From Rhizophagus irregularis (Eukaryota; Glomeromycota; Glomeromycetes; Glomerales; Glomeraceae), in NCBI RefSeq assembly GCF_026210795.1, contig NC_089433.1:1054001-1118000 (forward strand): a DNA stretch of 64,000 nt, read 5' to 3'. Positions 1 through 10,485 of this stretch are shown here, piece after piece (the stretch's first letter is position 1; the number at the start of each line of letters is the position of its first letter). A program made the position numbers and the translations under genes. Under the pieces are notes generated by a model. That model was not told the origin of the DNA and searched no databases. It saw nothing but the letters and a program-made list of their open reading frames with translations.

Positions 1-1262
1 GGACAATAATCTTTTACCAAATTTCCAGAATTATAACAACAACCATGAGAACCTAATACCCATCCAGTAGATTGACCTCCCGCAAAAGTTTCATAATCAA
101 ATTTTTCTGATGCACAAACTCCAACCCAAGCATAAAAACACACTTTCATAATAATGATATCCCATTCAAAAATACCCTTATTTTCTAATATTATTTTAGC
201 TCTAACATTTTGATGTAAAACACAACTATCTGACGCACATACAACTTTTTCGTTATCCATAATAGTAAGTTTTGATCCACATGCTGACTCATCCCAAGCA
301 TAATCAGATTCATTAATTCTATAGATTGGTATTCCTCGAATATCATTTAAATCTAATTCTTTACTACTGATAATTATTTCGCTTGGAATAATTTTTAGTG
401 ATTCAATGATATAAATCTGATCTTTTATTCGCCTGAAATCGATATATTTAACCAAAGTTTCCAACTCGTCGACAACATTCTGATGATCGACAATGAATTT
501 ATCTTCTACTTCTACTTGGGCAGAGTTTTCTATTTGTTCTAAAGTTGGCAACTGTTTCTTGAGAGTTTTATATGCGTTACTTGAAACTTGTTTTGCTGTT
601 AGAATAACACTATATCGAAAAACTTCATATTCTGAGGTTACAAAAGGTATTTCTTTATCAAACGTATAAGATAAAAGATATTCAAGTGCTGTAATAGACA
701 ATCGGCCAAATTCAATACTATTTAATGGAATAGTTGCAACTTCTTCAACCAATAAATTTAGAAGAATGTTAGTTTCTGATAACATTATTGCTTCTACAGC
801 TTTAGATAATAATTCTGGCGAATAATTTTTTGTATAATTTGAAAAATTATTTTCCAAAGTATTTTTAAGAATTTCCGTAATAAAATTTTGAAGTTCTGGC
901 AGTTGAAAATAATCCGCGATACAATAAATTTCGATTATATTTTCTTTCGTTATGGAATTTTTACTAACTGACCCTGTATAAATATATTCTAATATAATTT
1001 CCATTTCGGAAGAATTTATCGTAGGAAAAGAAATTTTGTCTTCATAACTTTCTTTCATTCCATTATAAAGTAATCTATCAAATACTTCGGATCTTGCTGC
1101 TAAAATAGCTCTACAACTATATAAATTTTTTTCATTTTTACATAAAATTGTTATATCGCTATACTTTGGATTATTTATTAGCAATTTCAAATCTTGTTCT
1201 AACGAATATCCTCTCATTATTTCTAGAAATTTTTTTAGGGTATTTGAATGATAAAGCCTCAT
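1..1262 (-). CDS. BTB/POZ-BACK-SPRY protein, 3' part outside the window
   Basis: I translated this on the minus strand from the ATG at 1262; the frame is open for 420 codons to the left edge, with no intron needed. Residues about 22-140 form a BTB/POZ domain: a YSDITIL strand, a RAILAARSEVF helix, and LEYIYTGSVS near the end. A helical BACK-like stretch follows to about residue 260. From about residue 320 the chain looks like a SPRY/B30.2 domain, with FEWDIIIM, WVGVCASEKFDY and GWVLGSHGCCYNSGN. BTB-BACK proteins classically bind cullin-3 and present substrates for ubiquitination, and SPRY domains bind partner proteins, so a substrate-adaptor role is an inference. The gene is unrelated in architecture to the lectin-BTB-TLDc array further right, although the BTB fold is shared. 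The end of the SPRY domain and the stop codon lie outside the window. Confidence 0.88.
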   Translation of the reverse strand, partial: MRLYHSNTLKKFLEIMRGYSLEQDLKLLINNPKYSDITILCKNEKNLYSCRAILAARSEVFDRLLYNGMKESYEDKISFPTINSSEMEIILEYIYTGSVSKNSITKENIIEIYCIADYFQLPELQNFITEILKNTLENNFSNYTKNYSPELLSKAVEAIMLSETNILLNLLVEEVATIPLNSIEFGRLSITALEYLLSYTFDKEIPFVTSEYEVFRYSVILTAKQVSSNAYKTLKKQLPTLEQIENSAQVEVEDKFIVDHQNVVDELETLVKYIDFRRIKDQIYIIESLKIIPSEIIISSKELDLNDIRGIPIYRINESDYAWDESACGSKLTIMDNEKVVCASDSCVLHQNVRAKIILENKGIFEWDIIIMKVCFYAWVGVCASEKFDYETFAGGQSTGWVLGSHGCCYNSGNLVKDYC

Positions 1263-1601
1263 TATAAATGTTTCATTGTTTATTTATATTAATTTTTTTG
1301 TACTCAGTTACAGACCTACAGTGTTACTACATCAAAGGGAGTTGTGTAACAGTCGTCATACGGCATATGCTGATTAAAGGCGTATTGTTGTTCAGGAACT
1401 ATGGCGTGGCCGTGCCGTACGATACAAAGCATGTAAAAACAACATGTCACTTTGTTTCTTTCATATGTCGATCAACACAAGATAATGACATGTTATTTGC
1501 ATAGTGGCATGTCATTGGTTTTATTAAAAAATAACTAAAATCAACCAGGAGAAATCTTCCTCATAGACGCATAAGCTTTGAAACTTCAATACCAGAATAG
1601 C

Positions 1602-1757
1602 AAACTTTGTTAATAATATGTTACATAGTAAAGCTCTTGGTCAAAATAGCATGTTGTAAAAATTCGTTTGGACGGTGAGAAACTTTGTTAATAATATGTT
1701 ACATAGTAAAACTCCTGGCCAAAATAGTATGTAGTAAAAATTCGTTTGAAACGGGAA
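1602..1757. repeat. Tandem duplication, 78-bp period
   Basis: Two near-identical copies start at 1602 and 1680. Both carry AACTTTGTTAATAATATG and AAAAATTCGTTTG. They differ by a handful of substitutions, so the duplication is recent on the scale of the surrounding decayed DNA. Confidence 0.85.
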
Positions 1758-2451
1758 GAATTTTTCTTTTTCTTTTCGCTATTAATATATTTCATTTTTG
1801 TTTTATAAACTAAGATTTTGATATTTATTTCGAATAATTATAGAAGTTAATTCTAACTTTATTTTACGCTCATTATTAAATTAACTTACAGTACGCTCAA
1901 CAAATTAATTATAATTAATAATTAATTATAATTAATAATATTTGGTATTTTAACACTTAGTAGAAATTAACAAAAAGTTTAATATATCCTTATTTGTTAT
2001 ATGAAAGAGTTGTCACACAGGCTTCTGAGCCAAAAAACTGCATAGGTAGTACAGCGCGGAGAAAAGTAAATAATGTCACGTGATTTTCGGAGAATTTTTA
2101 TATCAGTAAGTAATTTACCTAAAAAGTATACCCCTCAGTTCCACGTCTATATAATAAAATAAAAGTAAATAAATAAAATTGCGTACATTTAAATAAGTAA
2201 CTTTTCTTTTCGCTTAGAACAATCGATTTACGGAGGAATTAAATTATGCCACGTTAGTCGTCCGTGATTTTTCTCATTGATATTTTTACGGATGATGTTT
2301 AGTTAGGAGGATACTAGTTAAAGGGATGAGCCAAAAAGTCTCGATAGTTAAAAATTATATACAGGATGATAACTTCGTGGTATAAACCAGTCATTAAAAT
2401 ACCGTAACTATTACACGACGTAGCTTTTATTTGCATAATTTATCGGGTTAC

Positions 2452-2588
2452 GGTACACTTCGCCGAAAGCCATTTCGCCGAAAGGACGTTTCGCCGAAAA
2501 ATAGGGCCAACATTATGCAAAATTATAAATAACTTAGGCTAGAGATTATTTTTCGGCGAAATGGCTTTCGGCGAAATGTCCCGATACC
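2452..2588. mobile_element. Short foldback element built from CGCCGAAA units
   Basis: The left arm (2452-2483) and right arm (2551-2588) are inverted copies sharing TTCGCCGAAAGCCATTTCG. A third unit lies inside at about 2490-2500. There is no coding capacity in the ~65-bp centre. It is best read as a non-autonomous foldback/MITE element; the family is not identified. A diverged, much longer relative lies at 23861-24445. Confidence 0.7.
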
Positions 2589-2729
2589 ATTTAGGATTTA
2601 GGTATTTAGGTTAATTACGGTACATTTATCGAGTTTTACCTGAAATATTAAGCATTTAAAGTTTTTCATAATGTACATTTCACAGTGTAATAATTAGAAC
2701 ATCGAGAAATTCGAGAAATTAACTAATAA

Positions 2730-2860
2730 AATTGAGTATTGCTAAATATCACCGCTGGTAAATGTCACCTTACCAGAATTAGGATAGAATTTTGGGCAGA
2801 ATTAAAAACGTCATGAAACTCCGCCCGTTAATATTTGCTAATGCTGGTACGATGAGAATC
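2730..2860. repeat. Dispersed repeat, copy 1
   Basis: The words GAGTATTGCTAAATATCA, CACCTTACCAGAATTAGG and TTTGCTAATGCTG occur in the same order at 35665-35765, with scattered differences. The match extends for about 100 bp with indels, so this is a dispersed repeat rather than chance. Confidence 0.65.
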
Positions 2861-2997
2861 ACTTGCGGTGTATCAATTTAAAAATTTTTTTTTTTTTATT
2901 TACTAGCTGCTAAGCCAAATGTTCGACAAGTTTTTATTTATAAAATCTTGATATATAAAAACTTAATAAATATGTATTATAATTTTTAGAACGTATA

Positions 2998-4941
2998 TTA
3001 ATCTTGAATATCAGATAAAATATTATTTAATATACTTTTTGCTTCTTTAATTCCATTATTTGCGGCTTTTTCGTACCAATCAATTGCTTTATGAATATTT
3101 CTATCAATTCCAATACCATCATAATAGCATTCTCCTATGTAAAATTGTGCCAATGCATATCCATTTTCCGCTGATTTTAAATACCATTTAAATGCTTTTA
3201 CTTCATCTTTATCCGTTCCTATACCTTTTTTATAACATATTCCCAAATTACATTGTGCCATTGCATATCCATTCTCAGCTGACTTCATGAACCATACTAA
3301 TGCTTTCATTTCATTTTTACTTACTCCTATACCGTTTTTATAACAATATCCTAAGTAATTTTGTGCTTTATCATGTTCATTTTCAGCTGATTTCATTGAC
3401 CATTCAAATGCTTTTACTTTATCTTTTTCTGTTCCTACGCCATTTCTATAACATATTCCTAAATTATATTGCCCATTAGCACATCCTGCATTAGCTGATT
3501 TCATATACCATTCAAATGCTTTTGTATCATTTTTATCTGTTCCTATACCATATTGATAACAGTTCCCTAAATTATTTTGCGCTATTTCATTTCTATTCTC
3601 TGCTGATTTTAAATACCATTTAAATGATTCTTTTTCATTTTTATCCGTTCCTACACCATTCATGTAACAAAATCCTAAATTACATTGCCCATCAGCATAT
3701 CCTGCAATAGCTGATTTCAGGAACAAATCAAATGCCTTTTTCTCATTTTTATTTGTTCCTATACCATTTCTATAACAGAGTCCTAAATTAACTTGCGCTA
3801 TTATATTTCCATTTTCTGCTGATTTTAAATACCATTCAAATGCTTTTTTTTCATTTACATCCGTCCCTATACCATGGTTATAACAAATTCCTAAGATACA
3901 TTGTCCATTAGTATATCCACTAATAGCCGACTTCAATAACCACTCAAATGCTTTTTTGTCATTTTTATTTGTTATTTTATTATTCAATAGATAAGATATT
4001 CCCAAGTTACACTGTGCCATAGCATTTCCATTTTCTGCCGATTTTAAATACCATTTCAACGCCTTTGTTTCATTCTTATTTGTTACTTTACCATTGTTAT
4101 AACAATATCCTACATAATTTTGTGCTTTTGAATCGTTCGCTATTGCCAATTTTAAATTCTTTTCAAATTCTTTCCTTTCACCTTTATTCTGTGTAATCAG
4201 CTGTTTACTTTCGGACTTCAAAAACCATTTAAATGCTTTTTTTTTATCTTTCTGTGTTCCCATTCCATCCATATAACAAATTGCTAAATTATATTGTGCG
4301 TCTAGATTTCCCCTTTTAGCAGCACTTAGAAATAATTCAAAAGCTTTCCTATAGTTAGATTTAACACCATCACCGCTTTGATAACAAACGGCTAAATTAT
4401 ATTGTGCTTCTAAATCATTATTTTTGGTCAATATTTCAAGGCTTAATAATTTATTCCTCTTATAATTAATATCTAAAATAATATCTTTATAATAAAATAT
4501 TGATAATAAATATTTTCCAATAATAATATTCTTATTTGTTAAATAATTAAAAGTATCCTTATCATAATTTAATTGATCAAAATCAAAATCTTCATTTAAA
4601 GAATCATTTTTAATTTCACTATTATTACCAATAGCTAACAAATATAATTCAACTGACTTTCCTTTATCTAGTTCACAACCAATACCAAATTGATAAAAAA
4701 ATCCCATAAAACTTGTGAACCAATATTTACTTACTTTATGATTTATCATCATTTTAAGAACTTTTTCGGGTTCTTTATTATTATTTTCAAGAATATGTTT
4801 TATCCACTCACTCGAATTTTTTTCAAAATTATTGAAATCATTTTCTTTAATAATTTTATAATGAAAATCTTTTAAAAAGTTTATTAAAAAATTTTCATCA
4901 TCTTCAGAAATATCAATACTATCCGTAATTTCATTTAACAT
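2998..4941 (-). CDS. Sel1-like repeat protein, 647 aa
   Basis: A single open frame with its ATG at 4941. Residues about 1-160 are non-repetitive, helical and acidic. From about residue 165 to 640 the chain is a solenoid of Sel1-like repeats of about 36 residues, each with an ALAQCNLG-like helix, a GIGTDKNE-type turn and an AFKWYLKSAENG helix. Sel1/TPR-type solenoids are protein-binding scaffolds; in fungi they appear in chitin-synthase activation and ER-associated degradation, but this protein lacks the extra domains that would place it. No signal peptide or membrane segment is seen. Its repeat consensus (KWYLKSAENG) differs from that of the Sel1-kinase locus at 14892-21207 (YWYQKAAEKG), so the two are not recent copies of one another. 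No kinase domain is attached. Confidence 0.92.
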   Translation of the reverse strand: MLNEITDSIDISEDDENFLINFLKDFHYKIIKENDFNNFEKNSSEWIKHILENNNKEPEKVLKMMINHKVSKYWFTSFMGFFYQFGIGCELDKGKSVELYLLAIGNNSEIKNDSLNEDFDFDQLNYDKDTFNYLTNKNIIIGKYLLSIFYYKDIILDINYKRNKLLSLEILTKNNDLEAQYNLAVCYQSGDGVKSNYRKAFELFLSAAKRGNLDAQYNLAICYMDGMGTQKDKKKAFKWFLKSESKQLITQNKGERKEFEKNLKLAIANDSKAQNYVGYCYNNGKVTNKNETKALKWYLKSAENGNAMAQCNLGISYLLNNKITNKNDKKAFEWLLKSAISGYTNGQCILGICYNHGIGTDVNEKKAFEWYLKSAENGNIIAQVNLGLCYRNGIGTNKNEKKAFDLFLKSAIAGYADGQCNLGFCYMNGVGTDKNEKESFKWYLKSAENRNEIAQNNLGNCYQYGIGTDKNDTKAFEWYMKSANAGCANGQYNLGICYRNGVGTEKDKVKAFEWSMKSAENEHDKAQNYLGYCYKNGIGVSKNEMKALVWFMKSAENGYAMAQCNLGICYKKGIGTDKDEVKAFKWYLKSAENGYALAQFYIGECYYDGIGIDRNIHKAIDWYEKAANNGIKEAKSILNNILSDIQD

Positions 4942-5871
4942 TGCTATTTAATTAACATATGCATATTTTGATGTATGTATACATATAACTGAAATAGAAA
5001 GGAAAGAAAAAAATTTCTTCTTTTTTTTTAATGAAAGGGCCCATTAAAAGGTTTAAGTTTCTGCCAAGATGTCGCACAACACTACAACATTATCGAGAAA
5101 TAAACTTCCTTTTTAAGTAAATTTCCATAATAGTACTAACTTAGAACTCGGATGAATTTACGCCGATCAGTATTTTTTGTACGACCATCTATGATACTCT
5201 CATACACGAAAAAAAAAATACCTCGCACGAAGCAACAAAAATCGATTTTTTTATTTTTTTTTACTCTACATTTCTCTATACATAAAAAAAAAAATTATAC
5301 AGTAATTGCTATTTGATAGATTTCCCATAAAATTTATCAATTAAATTTTCGAAATGTCTTATTCTTTACGTTAATACAACGTTAATATTACAATTGAAGT
5401 TCACGTGAAAAAAAAAGAAAAAATTTTTTTTGCGTATTTTTAAAATTTATGTATGTATGTATGTATATATATAATATAATTTTTTTTATACATGTATAGG
5501 ATGACTCAAAGGGTGACTCATTGATACGATAATAAATTTCACGATAAAACCATACAATTATTACACACAGAAAACATCCAACACCTGATGAAAAGATCAG
5601 AACTAAACGTAATGAGTAATATGTAATAATAATTAATAACTTGTAATTAGATAATTAAATAATATCATATTTATAATTTATTGAAATAATGTGATATAAA
5701 AGATATATGATATAATATACATATAAGTAATATATAATATAATATAAATGAAAAATCAAATTCTTAAGAAATCTTAGTAAAGCCATACATCTATTATTAA
5801 TATAATAAATAAAATATTTTTTTGATAAAAATAGTAAAAAACCCACACTATTTAAAAACTAATAAAATCTC
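4942..5871. other. AT-rich spacer
   Basis: No gene is recognised. It contains poly-A/poly-T tracts, a TATG/TATA microsatellite near 5450-5475, and at 5498-5570 a segment (GGATGACTCAAAGGGTGACTC and a following ATTATTACAC) loosely resembling 2323-2420. The open frame at 5655-5846 is low-complexity Y/I/L sequence from AT-rich DNA and is not a gene. Confidence 0.55.
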
Positions 5872-7932
5872 CTACCATTTTCTTCTAACATAATTATTTC
5901 CTTCTGCATCCCTTCTCAATTTTTGATAATTTGTTACTCCTTTAAGATTAATTCCCAATTCTCTTGCCGAATTTTTCATATCATTTAATTCTTCAACTAT
6001 ACATTCCCATGTTCTTGGATTCTTTACCAAATCTTCTAAACATTTTCTACATTTTGTTACTCCCATATAAACGTGAAATTCGCCTATTACTGCATTACAT
6101 TTTTTACACGGTAAATTTTGTTCTTCAACTTTTCTGTTAATGACTCCTTTTTTAGTATTACTCATATCAAGAATAATTCTAATTCTTCGATCAACTTCTT
6201 TTTGGTCCATTACAAATCCCTGTCGTAAATTCCCCATTGATGTTGGTCTTTGTAAAATTCTTCTGTTTTGTTCTTGATAATTATTTCCCCTTAAATTCTC
6301 GTTACTTTTTGAATTATACGGAAATCTCTTTCGATTATTATTTCTATTTTGAACTCTACTTGCATAAGTATCATTAACTTCATCTCCCCAAGTTGATCTT
6401 TCTGATGGTCCCCAATTTATATTTTGATCAATATCATTCGTTTGATCCCATTGCGAATAATCAAATTCCTTTCTTTGATTTGGTTGATTCTGTAAACTTA
6501 ACCCCTTTTCGCATGATATACATCTTTTAGAATTTCTATCAATTTCTATTTCATGTTCATGCTTTTTACAATATCCATGTCCTCTCCAACATATACATTT
6601 AGTCTCAATATCTTCTCGTTGTTTTCCATTTCCATAAATAAATCCCCCTATTGTATTCATGTCTGTCGCTCCTTCTGGAAATCCTTTTTCTACATAATTC
6701 TGATATTCTTCCCATTTTTTAATTGCTACGTTCGCTGGTACTTCTGAAAATTTCTGTACTGCTTTTTCAATCATATCCCCCGTTTCTTTCGAAATTTTTT
6801 CTAATTTTACATATTCTTTCTTTTTTAAACAATACATTCCTCCTGTACTATCCATACTATCATAATTACTATTATTTAAGTTATAATAATGATTTTTCCA
6901 AAAATTTTTATTATATAATTCGCCTTTAAATCCATAATTTTCACATTCTTTACAAAATACTGTTAATTCTCCATTATCACATTCTTTACAATATTCTCCA
7001 TCATATTCCCCATGTCGCTGACATTTTGCTCTTGTTTCAATTACTTCAATTACTTCTTTTGTAATTATTGCTTCTACTTCTTTTGGTATATTCTTACATT
7101 CTTTACAAAAAATTCCATCCATATCTTCTACTTGTACTGGTAAACAACATTCCCCACAAATTTTTATTTTATCTCCATGTCTCGTATAAAATGCCATTAA
7201 TGCTTTCGAAAACTGTTGAGTTACTGTGCTATTTTCTGCTGGCTTAACCATTCCCCCATATTCAGTATTTCGATATTCTAATGCTTCTTCTAAAATTGAT
7301 TCTCCAAATTCTTCGCGTAATTTTTCATGAATTTCAACTCTTCTTTTTAGAATTTTAATATTAATTTTTCTTGATTTTTTCAAAATATTTTTATCTTTTT
7401 TATCATTATAATCAATTATGATTTCATTATCTCCCCTCTTAATACTTTCTTTTAATTCTTCTAAATTAAGAATTTCTTCATTTTTAAACCTAATAGTATA
7501 ATAATTAATTGCCCCTTTTACAAATTTACAATTACATTCCATTTTTTCACATTCTTTACACTTTTTATTTTCTAATTTACATGCCCCACATATCTCTACT
7601 TCAAAATTTTTCAAATTACTATTACATTTTTTACATTTTTCTACTGGTTCTGTTTTTTCCCAATTATCCCAATTTCCATTTCCCCATTCATTATTTACTG
7701 GTGACTGATTTTTACTTCGCAATTCATGAAGTTCCCTTTTCAATTCTTCATTCTCTTTCCTTTCTTTTTCTTGGTTTTTTGTAATTTCTTCCAATTTTTC
7801 ATGAAGTTGCCTTTTCAATTCTTCATTCTCTTTCCTTTCTTTTTCTTGGTTATTTGTAATTTCTTCCAATTTTTCAATTAATTGTAGATTTTCTTCATTC
7901 AATTTATTATACTTTTCTTTCAAAAATTCCAT
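5872..7932 (-). CDS. Cys-rich coiled-coil protein, 686 aa, function unknown
   Basis: I do not recognise this family. Residues 1-75 are a predicted coiled coil with a direct duplication of about 25 residues (KLEEITNNQEKERKENEELK, then KLEEITKNQEKERKENEELK). After it come at least five Cys clusters of the CxxC type: about residues 99-135 (KCKKCNS, CGACK, CKECEKMECNC), 258-280 (CGECCLP, FCKECKN), 302-330 (YCKECDN, FCKECEN), 447-475 (CICWRGHGYCKKHEHEI, CISCEKG), and 609-635 (PCKKCNAV, KCRKCLEDL). These look like zinc ribbons or knuckles, so nucleic-acid or protein binding is plausible. The linker 480-590 is rich in N, Q and R and likely disordered. No signal peptide, RT, integrase or transposase motif is seen. 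The ATG at 7932 sits only about 20 bp from the start of a minisatellite that must form the promoter or 5' leader. Confidence 0.82.
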   Translation of the reverse strand: MEFLKEKYNKLNEENLQLIEKLEEITNNQEKERKENEELKRQLHEKLEEITKNQEKERKENEELKRELHELRSKNQSPVNNEWGNGNWDNWEKTEPVEKCKKCNSNLKNFEVEICGACKLENKKCKECEKMECNCKFVKGAINYYTIRFKNEEILNLEELKESIKRGDNEIIIDYNDKKDKNILKKSRKINIKILKRRVEIHEKLREEFGESILEEALEYRNTEYGGMVKPAENSTVTQQFSKALMAFYTRHGDKIKICGECCLPVQVEDMDGIFCKECKNIPKEVEAIITKEVIEVIETRAKCQRHGEYDGEYCKECDNGELTVFCKECENYGFKGELYNKNFWKNHYYNLNNSNYDSMDSTGGMYCLKKKEYVKLEKISKETGDMIEKAVQKFSEVPANVAIKKWEEYQNYVEKGFPEGATDMNTIGGFIYGNGKQREDIETKCICWRGHGYCKKHEHEIEIDRNSKRCISCEKGLSLQNQPNQRKEFDYSQWDQTNDIDQNINWGPSERSTWGDEVNDTYASRVQNRNNNRKRFPYNSKSNENLRGNNYQEQNRRILQRPTSMGNLRQGFVMDQKEVDRRIRIILDMSNTKKGVINRKVEEQNLPCKKCNAVIGEFHVYMGVTKCRKCLEDLVKNPRTWECIVEELNDMKNSARELGINLKGVTNYQKLRRDAEGNNYVRRKW

Positions 7933-7954
7933 TTTTCAATCTATTTGGTATTTT

Positions 7955-8316
7955 TTTTTTTAAGAGAAAGAGAGTTTAGAAATTTGAAGAGTTTTTGTAG
8001 AGTTTAGGAATTTAATAAGAATTTTTTTTAAAAAAAAAAGAGTGAAGAGTTTTTGTAGAGCTTAGAAATTTAATAAGAATTTTTTTTAAAAAAAAAGAGT
8101 GAATGAGTTTTTGTAGAGTTTAGAAATTTAATATTAAGGATTTTTTTTTTAAAAAAAAGAGTGAAGAGTTTTTGAATAAGAATTTTTTTTTAAAAAAAAA
8201 GAGTGAAGAGTTTTTGTAGAGTTTAGAAATTTAATAAGAATTTTTTTTAAAAAAAAAAGAGTGAAGAGTTTTTGTAGAGTTTAGAAATTTAATAAGAATT
8301 TTTTTTTAAAAAAAAG

Positions 8317-8367
<51 letters not shown>

Positions 8368-8755
8368 GAAGAGTTTTTGTAGAGTTTAGAAATTTAATAA
8401 GAATTTTTTTTAAAAAAAAAAGAGTGAAGAGTTTTTGTAGAGTTTAGGAATTTAATAAGAATTTTTTTTAAAAAAAAAAGAGTGAAGAGTTTTTATAGAG
8501 TTTAGAAATTTAATAAGAATTTTTTTTTTAAAAAAAAGAGTGAAGAGTTTTTGTAGAGTTTAGAAAAATTTAATAAGAATTTCTTTAAAAAAAAGAGTGA
8601 AGGTTTTTGTAGAGTTTAGAAAAATTTAATAAGAATTGCTTTAAAAAAAAGAGTGAAGAGTTTTTGTAGAGTTTAGAAATTTAATAAGAATTTCTTTAAA
8701 AAAAGAGTGAAGAATTTTTGTAGAGTTTAGAAATTTAATGAGTAGAGTTTTTTTT
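7955..8755. repeat. Minisatellite of ~58-bp units upstream of the Cys-rich gene
   Basis: About thirteen units, each with GAGTGAAGAGTTTTTGTAGA, then GTTTAGAAATTTAATAAGAA, then a T7-9/A8-10 run that can fold on itself. Unit length varies mostly through the homopolymer runs. One unit near 8165 lacks the TAGAGTTTAG part. A pure A run of about 45 nt occupies roughly 8320-8365. The array ends at about 8755. Confidence 0.92.
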
Positions 8756-9608
8756 TTGGATTGAAAAAATCATCTCCTTTTATAATATTTCTTTTGTGGT
8801 TTGACGCCTAATGACAAACCATTTTTCATTAGAAAATTTATGATAATTATATTATTTAAAATATGACGTCATGGGAATAAATCTCATGATTCATGACTCA
8901 TCACGATTTAATTAATCATAATTAGTAAAATAATTTTTGTGTTGTGCGTAGTTACTTTAGAATATAATTTATTAATCATGTTTCAATTGTTTCATACTCT
9001 TAAATATGAATTATATATTAGTACATTATTCTTAGTATTCTTCTGAAAAATTAATTGTAAGAAAATTTTAGGTAATATTGAATTTTTTAGATTACTTTAT
9101 GTAAAGTAAATATGTAAAAATAAATAGTATATCCGATGACGTTATTACAACTTTAGTTATTGAAGTTACAAAATTATTAGTATACTAAATTAATTTTGTT
9201 AAATTTAGTCCAAGCTGTAAAAAACTTAATCAAGTATCAATTTTTATTCAATTACTGTATATTTTATGTTTAAAAATTTTATTATTAATACTTCATGACC
9301 TTTGACTTTTAAAGATATATGTCACAAAGAAAATGAATGATTCAAACAAATAATTTTAGGAATTTTGGAATGTGTTTCATGTGATTTATATCTTATGTTT
9401 CAGAGTGTCATCATAAATTAAACTATTACAAAAAATTTGTCATAATTTATCATACTTATTTAACCAAAAATGTATCAAATTAAAAATATATATGAAAAAA
9501 AAAATTTATATAAATTGTTATACATTTTTTCTATAGTTTTTTCTATTTTTTTTCTATTTCGTCAATATTTTTTTTTTAATAAGATTTTCTTAGTAACTTT
9601 CTTAAATC
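8756..9608. other. AT-rich spacer before the Uma2-like gene
   Basis: No gene, relic or clear repeat seen. It must contain the promoter of the plus-strand gene that starts at 9609. A TTTTCTATTTTTTTTCTATT pyrimidine stretch lies 60-90 bp upstream of the ATG. Confidence 0.5.
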
Positions 9609-10485
9609 ATGCCACCAAAAAAGGAAATCGGTAAAGTGCTTTTATCAATTGTGAAGAAACTATTTTGAACTTGCAAATATAAAAAATATTTACTACTCAA
9701 TAAATTTCTTTTTCACTAGATTTAAAAAATTTGGATCTTACCCATATTTACACCCCAGAGGAGATTGAATACATTAACGAACATCTTAAAACTCATATTA
9801 ACTTTGAAAATGGAAGGCTACTTCCTATTTCACAATCTCCAATTGCTAATGAGGCTGTTGTACATGAAATTTCTAGACAACTTGGTAACTGGAATGTTGA
9901 AACTGGTCAAAATGGTATTGTTACCACATCTCAAGGAGGTTATAATTTTAGTGTTAGTGGCCAGAAGAAGATTCGAGCACCACATATTGCTTTTATACCT
10001 GAAAATATTTATAGTTCACTTAATAAAACCCAGCTTTTGACTTTTCTTGGCCAACCTTTTACTCCCATATTTGTTGCTGAGGTTGTAAATGTTTCAAAGG
10101 AAGCAATATTTAATGAAGTTGATATTAGATTCAAGAATGATTACTTTGCAACGGGTACTTCTGTAAAGTTGGGATGGTTAATTGATCCAAGGAATCACAT
10201 GATCTGGACTTATGAAAAAGATGATGATGATGAAAATGTTACCCGTCAAAAACATAAATGGGAAGATTTAGACGGTGGTGATATTTTACCAGATTTTACT
10301 TTGGACATAGAATTTGTTGAAAAAATTATCTCACAGGTATGTCTTTATTTTATTTATCATGTTATAGATTTTTATCTTAGTTTCATTTTGCATTTTAGAA
10401 ATATGAAGATGATGAATTATTAATTGAAGAAGTTAAAGAAAATGAAGATAAAGAAGGAAAACCAATGAAAAAGATTTGGGTTTGA
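9609..10485 (+). CDS. Uma2-family (DUF820) restriction-endonuclease-like protein, three exons
   Basis: Exons 9609-9630, 9720-10336 and 10399-10485 give 241 aa. Both introns (89 and 62 bp) are GT-AG and keep frame. The first exon, MPPKKEI, supplies the only ATG: the long open frame at 9731 begins with TTG. The protein resembles the Uma2/DUF820 family, a PD-(D/E)XK-type fold common in cyanobacteria and rarer in eukaryotes. Visible family features are the N-terminal YTPEEIEYINEH helix, FENGRLLPISQSP, a RAPHIAFIP strand, FVAEVVN, and YFATGTSVKLGWLIDP. The family usually has RxPD at the second of these, and here the Asp is His. The E of VAEVVN and the lysines around KNDYFATG are present. The acidic Lys/Glu-rich C-terminus comes from exon 3. 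Role in the fungus is unknown. Introns show the gene is settled in a eukaryotic genome. Confidence 0.85.

Larger units (their letters stand above)
1263..2997. other. Gene-poor spacer with repeats
   Basis: No convincing gene is visible. The small open frame at 1268-1504 has no family resemblance. The stretch holds a 78-bp tandem duplication, an inverted-repeat foldback element and a copy of a dispersed repeat, which are listed separately. Confidence 0.6.

Noticed and set aside
1268-1504. 78-codon plus-strand open frame
   Set aside because: Composition and sequence show no domain, and it sits in the likely promoter of the BTB-SPRY gene.
9731-10423. Uma2-like gene as one exon starting at 9731
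   Set aside because: The codon at 9731 is TTG and the 3' end reads into an intron. The three-exon model has an ATG, consensus splice sites and a sensible C-terminus.
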